A DNA stretch of 7,466 nt. Source: Bifidobacteriaceae bacterium (GTDB taxonomy: Bacteria; Actinomycetota; Actinomycetes; Actinomycetales; WQXJ01). Shown here in pieces: positions 5,848-7,466 of the stretch. Positions within the stretch are counted from its first letter, which is position 1. Every line of letters begins with the position of its first letter. Made by a program: the position numbers and the translations under genes. The notes below the pieces were generated by a model. It had not been told where the DNA came from, made no database searches, and saw only the letters and a program-made list of their open reading frames with translations. Location of the stretch: positions 1-7,466 of the forward strand of contig JAIRNM010000369.1 of NCBI GenBank assembly GCA_031258055.1. The letters run 5' to 3'.

Positions 5848-6894
5848 CTAATTCCGTTGTTCGTTCAGGCCGGGGATGACCAGGGACTTGAGAGTCGACG
5901 GGTCATGGGTCGACTCCAAGGCTCCGCGCACTTCACCCAGGCCGAACCGGCCCGTGACCAACGAGTCGAGGTCAACCCGTCCGCTGGAGACCAGCCCAAT
6001 CGCCGTCGGCCAAGTGTTGGCGTAGCGGAAAATCCCGGTCACAACCAGTTCGCGGGCGGCGATCGTGGCTGTCGGCAAGGTCTGGTCTGAGTTCGGCCCC
6101 ATGCCCACGAGCACCACCCGGCCGTCGCCGCGGACAGCGCTTATCCCTTGGGCAATGGCGCTTTCAGCGCCCGAAGCGTCGATGAAGGCGTCTACCTTCA
6201 ACTGGCCAAAGTCGGTCGCGGCCGGATCGATCACGGCATCGGCGCCGAACTTCTTGGCCAGTTCCCGCCGGGGGGCTTGAACATCTGAGACGATCACCTC
6301 AAGAGCGCCGAAAGCGTGGGCCACTTGGGCAATGATGATTCCGATCGGGCCGCCCCCCGCGATCAGTAACCTGGAGCCGGGCTCAGTGCCAGCCTTCTTA
6401 TTGGACCAGATGCCAACGCTTAGCGGTTCGCACAGCGCTGCCGCCTCGAATGACAGGCTGTCTGGTATGGGGTGGGCGAAATCGGCGTCGATCGGCGCGT
6501 AGTCCGCGAACGCGCCGTTGATCGGCGGCGTGGCGTAGAACTCAATCTTCTCGCATAGGTTGTAGCGGCCAGCCTTGCATTGCTGGCAGCGCCGACAAAT
6601 GTGTTGCGGCTCAATGCTGACCCGCTGGCCCAGTCGGTCGGCTGGGACGTTGGCCCCGACCTGGGCAATCACGCCCGCTGCCTCGTGCCCCAAGATCATT
6701 GGGCGCTCAACGACGAAGTCGCCAATCCTGCCATCCAAGTAGTAGTGGACGTCGGATCCGCAAACACCGACGGCTTTGATCTGGACTAGCACCTGATCAG
6801 GGCCGATCTGCGGAGTCGGGACCGTCTTCAGCACCACCTGCCGGGCGCTTTCTAACACACTGGCCCACATTGTGGGGTCTATTTCAGCCATCAT
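5848..6894 (-). CDS. zinc-dependent medium-chain dehydrogenase, sorbitol/xylitol (polyol) dehydrogenase-like
   Basis: The product is 348 residues long, the normal size for sorbitol dehydrogenases, and should oxidise a polyol or sugar hydroxyl with NAD+ in the cytoplasm. Catalytic zinc ligands are visible as GVCGSD (Cys45), GHEAAG (His70, Glu71) and CEP (Glu156). The structural zinc lobe has Cys100, Cys103, Cys106 and Cys114. The nucleotide fold has AGGGPIG (179-185), with Asp204 at the end of the second strand favouring NAD+ over NADP+. IFRYANTWPTAI (288-299) is a hallmark of the sorbitol/xylitol dehydrogenase branch. The ATG at 6894 overlaps the upstream stop as ATGA. A second ATG at 6891 has better spacing (6 nt) from the Shine-Dalgarno AAGGAG (plus 6898-6903) and may be the true start. 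It is the middle gene of a three-gene operon. The precise polyol is unknown. Confidence 0.93.
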   Translation of the reverse strand: MMAEIDPTMWASVLESARQVVLKTVPTPQIGPDQVLVQIKAVGVCGSDVHYYLDGRIGDFVVERPMILGHEAAGVIAQVGANVPADRLGQRVSIEPQHICRRCQQCKAGRYNLCEKIEFYATPPINGAFADYAPIDADFAHPIPDSLSFEAAALCEPLSVGIWSNKKAGTEPGSRLLIAGGGPIGIIIAQVAHAFGALEVIVSDVQAPRRELAKKFGADAVIDPAATDFGQLKVDAFIDASGAESAIAQGISAVRGDGRVVLVGMGPNSDQTLPTATIAARELVVTGIFRYANTWPTAIGLVSSGRVDLDSLVTGRFGLGEVRGALESTHDPSTLKSLVIPGLNEQRN

Positions 6895-7466
6895 TGTCTC
6901 CTTGTTGTTCGTGGTTGGCCCAGGTACCGCCTGAGCAGCGTCAGCGATTGATCCGTGGCGACCTTTGGCCGGTACTCGCAGCCGACCAGCACACCTGGCA
7001 GGTGACGGGCAATCCAGTCCAGTTCCCCTTCCCAGTTCAGTCCGCCACTGCCAAGCTCACCGCGACCGGGCATGTCAGCTATGTGGACGTGTTCGACCAG
7101 GTCGAGCGCATCGTCGATGCCGTAGCCGAGCCTTTCTCCCATAACGGCCGCGTGGTACCGGTCGTAAAGCAGCCTGAGCGAGGGGTGAGCGACCGCACGG
7201 ACTATCCCGACGGCATCGGCGGTGTCTGTCAAGAAATGCCCGGGATGGTCGACCCGGTCGTTGAGCGCTTCCAGGAGCAAACGAACCGGGCGGCCCTCAA
7301 GGCTCTGTGCGGCGACCGAGAGCGCGGTCACAACCGCCTGACGCTGGACGGCCCGCGCCACGCCTGGGCGCTGGGCCCCGGTCTGAACAATGAGGAAACG
7401 GGCGCCCGCCGCTTCGGCCGCGTCAGCTGACTGGGCCAGGGCCCCGAGGAAAGCTGAGCGCGCCGC
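6891..7466 (-). CDS. TIM-barrel sugar isomerase/epimerase, hydroxypyruvate-isomerase-like (N-terminus outside window)
   Basis: The frame is open from the right edge to the TGA at 6893-6891, giving the last 191 residues; the start lies beyond 7466, and an internal GTG at 7361 is only a valine codon. It matches the AP-endonuclease-2-like TIM barrels that isomerise or epimerise keto sugars. Counting visible residues, likely metal ligands are Glu66 (LLLEALN), Asp102 (YDRYH, with His105), His128 (HVHIAD) and Glu164 (GCEYRP), spaced as in this superfamily. PGHFL (75-79), ADMPGRGELGSGGLNW and EYRPK resemble hydroxypyruvate isomerase, but that group usually has Gln where His128 stands. This His is more like D-tagatose 3-epimerase relatives. 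It precedes the polyol dehydrogenase with a 4-nt overlap, so the two are translationally coupled. Its product or substrate is probably shared with that dehydrogenase. Confidence 0.87.
   Translation of the reverse strand, partial: AARSAFLGALAQSADAAEAAGARFLIVQTGAQRPGVARAVQRQAVVTALSVAAQSLEGRPVRLLLEALNDRVDHPGHFLTDTADAVGIVRAVAHPSLRLLYDRYHAAVMGERLGYGIDDALDLVEHVHIADMPGRGELGSGGLNWEGELDWIARHLPGVLVGCEYRPKVATDQSLTLLRRYLGQPRTTRRQ

Noticed and set aside
7359..7361. GTG as start codon of the isomerase
   Set aside because: The frame continues open to the window edge with family-like sequence (AARSAFLGALAQ, ARFLIVQTG), so the gene is truncated by the window and this GTG encodes valine.
6870..7430. 186-codon open frame on the plus strand
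   Set aside because: It is antisense to the isomerase, whose metal-binding motifs are clear; no protein family is recognisable in the plus-strand frame.

Overview
The window looks like a carbohydrate-catabolism locus from a high-GC Gram-positive bacterium, most likely an actinobacterium (Actinomycetota). I infer this from the roughly 60% GC by eye, purine-rich Shine-Dalgarno sites alternating with apparently leaderless starts that carry a TANNNT box 6-7 nt ahead of the ATG, and the style of the LacI and GntR proteins. I cannot name the genus. Leucine TTA codons occur several times, so this is not a Streptomyces-like extreme-GC genome. I see no RNA gene, mobile element, CRISPR array or phage gene.

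Eight protein genes fill almost all the sequence. From left to right they are: a GntR/FCD regulator (minus strand, cut by the left edge); a Gfo/Idh/MocA oxidoreductase (plus) followed by a LacI-family regulator (plus); a cytoplasmic glycoside hydrolase family 5 enzyme (minus); a ThuA-like protein (plus); and a minus-strand operon reading leftward, made of a TIM-barrel sugar isomerase/epimerase of the hydroxypyruvate-isomerase type (cut by the right edge), a zinc polyol dehydrogenase of the sorbitol/xylitol dehydrogenase type, and a second, divergent Gfo/Idh/MocA protein.

The architecture is very compact. There are two divergent control regions (362-472 between GntR and the first oxidoreductase; 3982-4055 between GH5 and ThuA) and two convergent junctions with almost no intergenic DNA. 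The stop codons of LacI and GH5 are directly adjacent, and those of ThuA and the second Gfo/Idh/MocA protein are 2 nt apart. The left divergent region carries a GTATAC palindrome, typical of GntR/FCD operators, placed between a TANNNT box and the first codon of the oxidoreductase.

Functionally, I infer that imported oligosaccharides or glycosides are split inside the cell by the GH5 enzyme. The products, or glycosides that a hydrolase cannot handle, would be oxidised, isomerised and further processed by the two Gfo/Idh/MocA proteins, ThuA, the polyol dehydrogenase and the TIM-barrel isomerase. The set ThuA + Gfo/Idh/MocA + TIM-barrel isomerase resembles keto-sugar (redox-assisted) glycoside pathways, but the substrate cannot be read from sequence. 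No transporter is visible; one may lie beyond the right edge.
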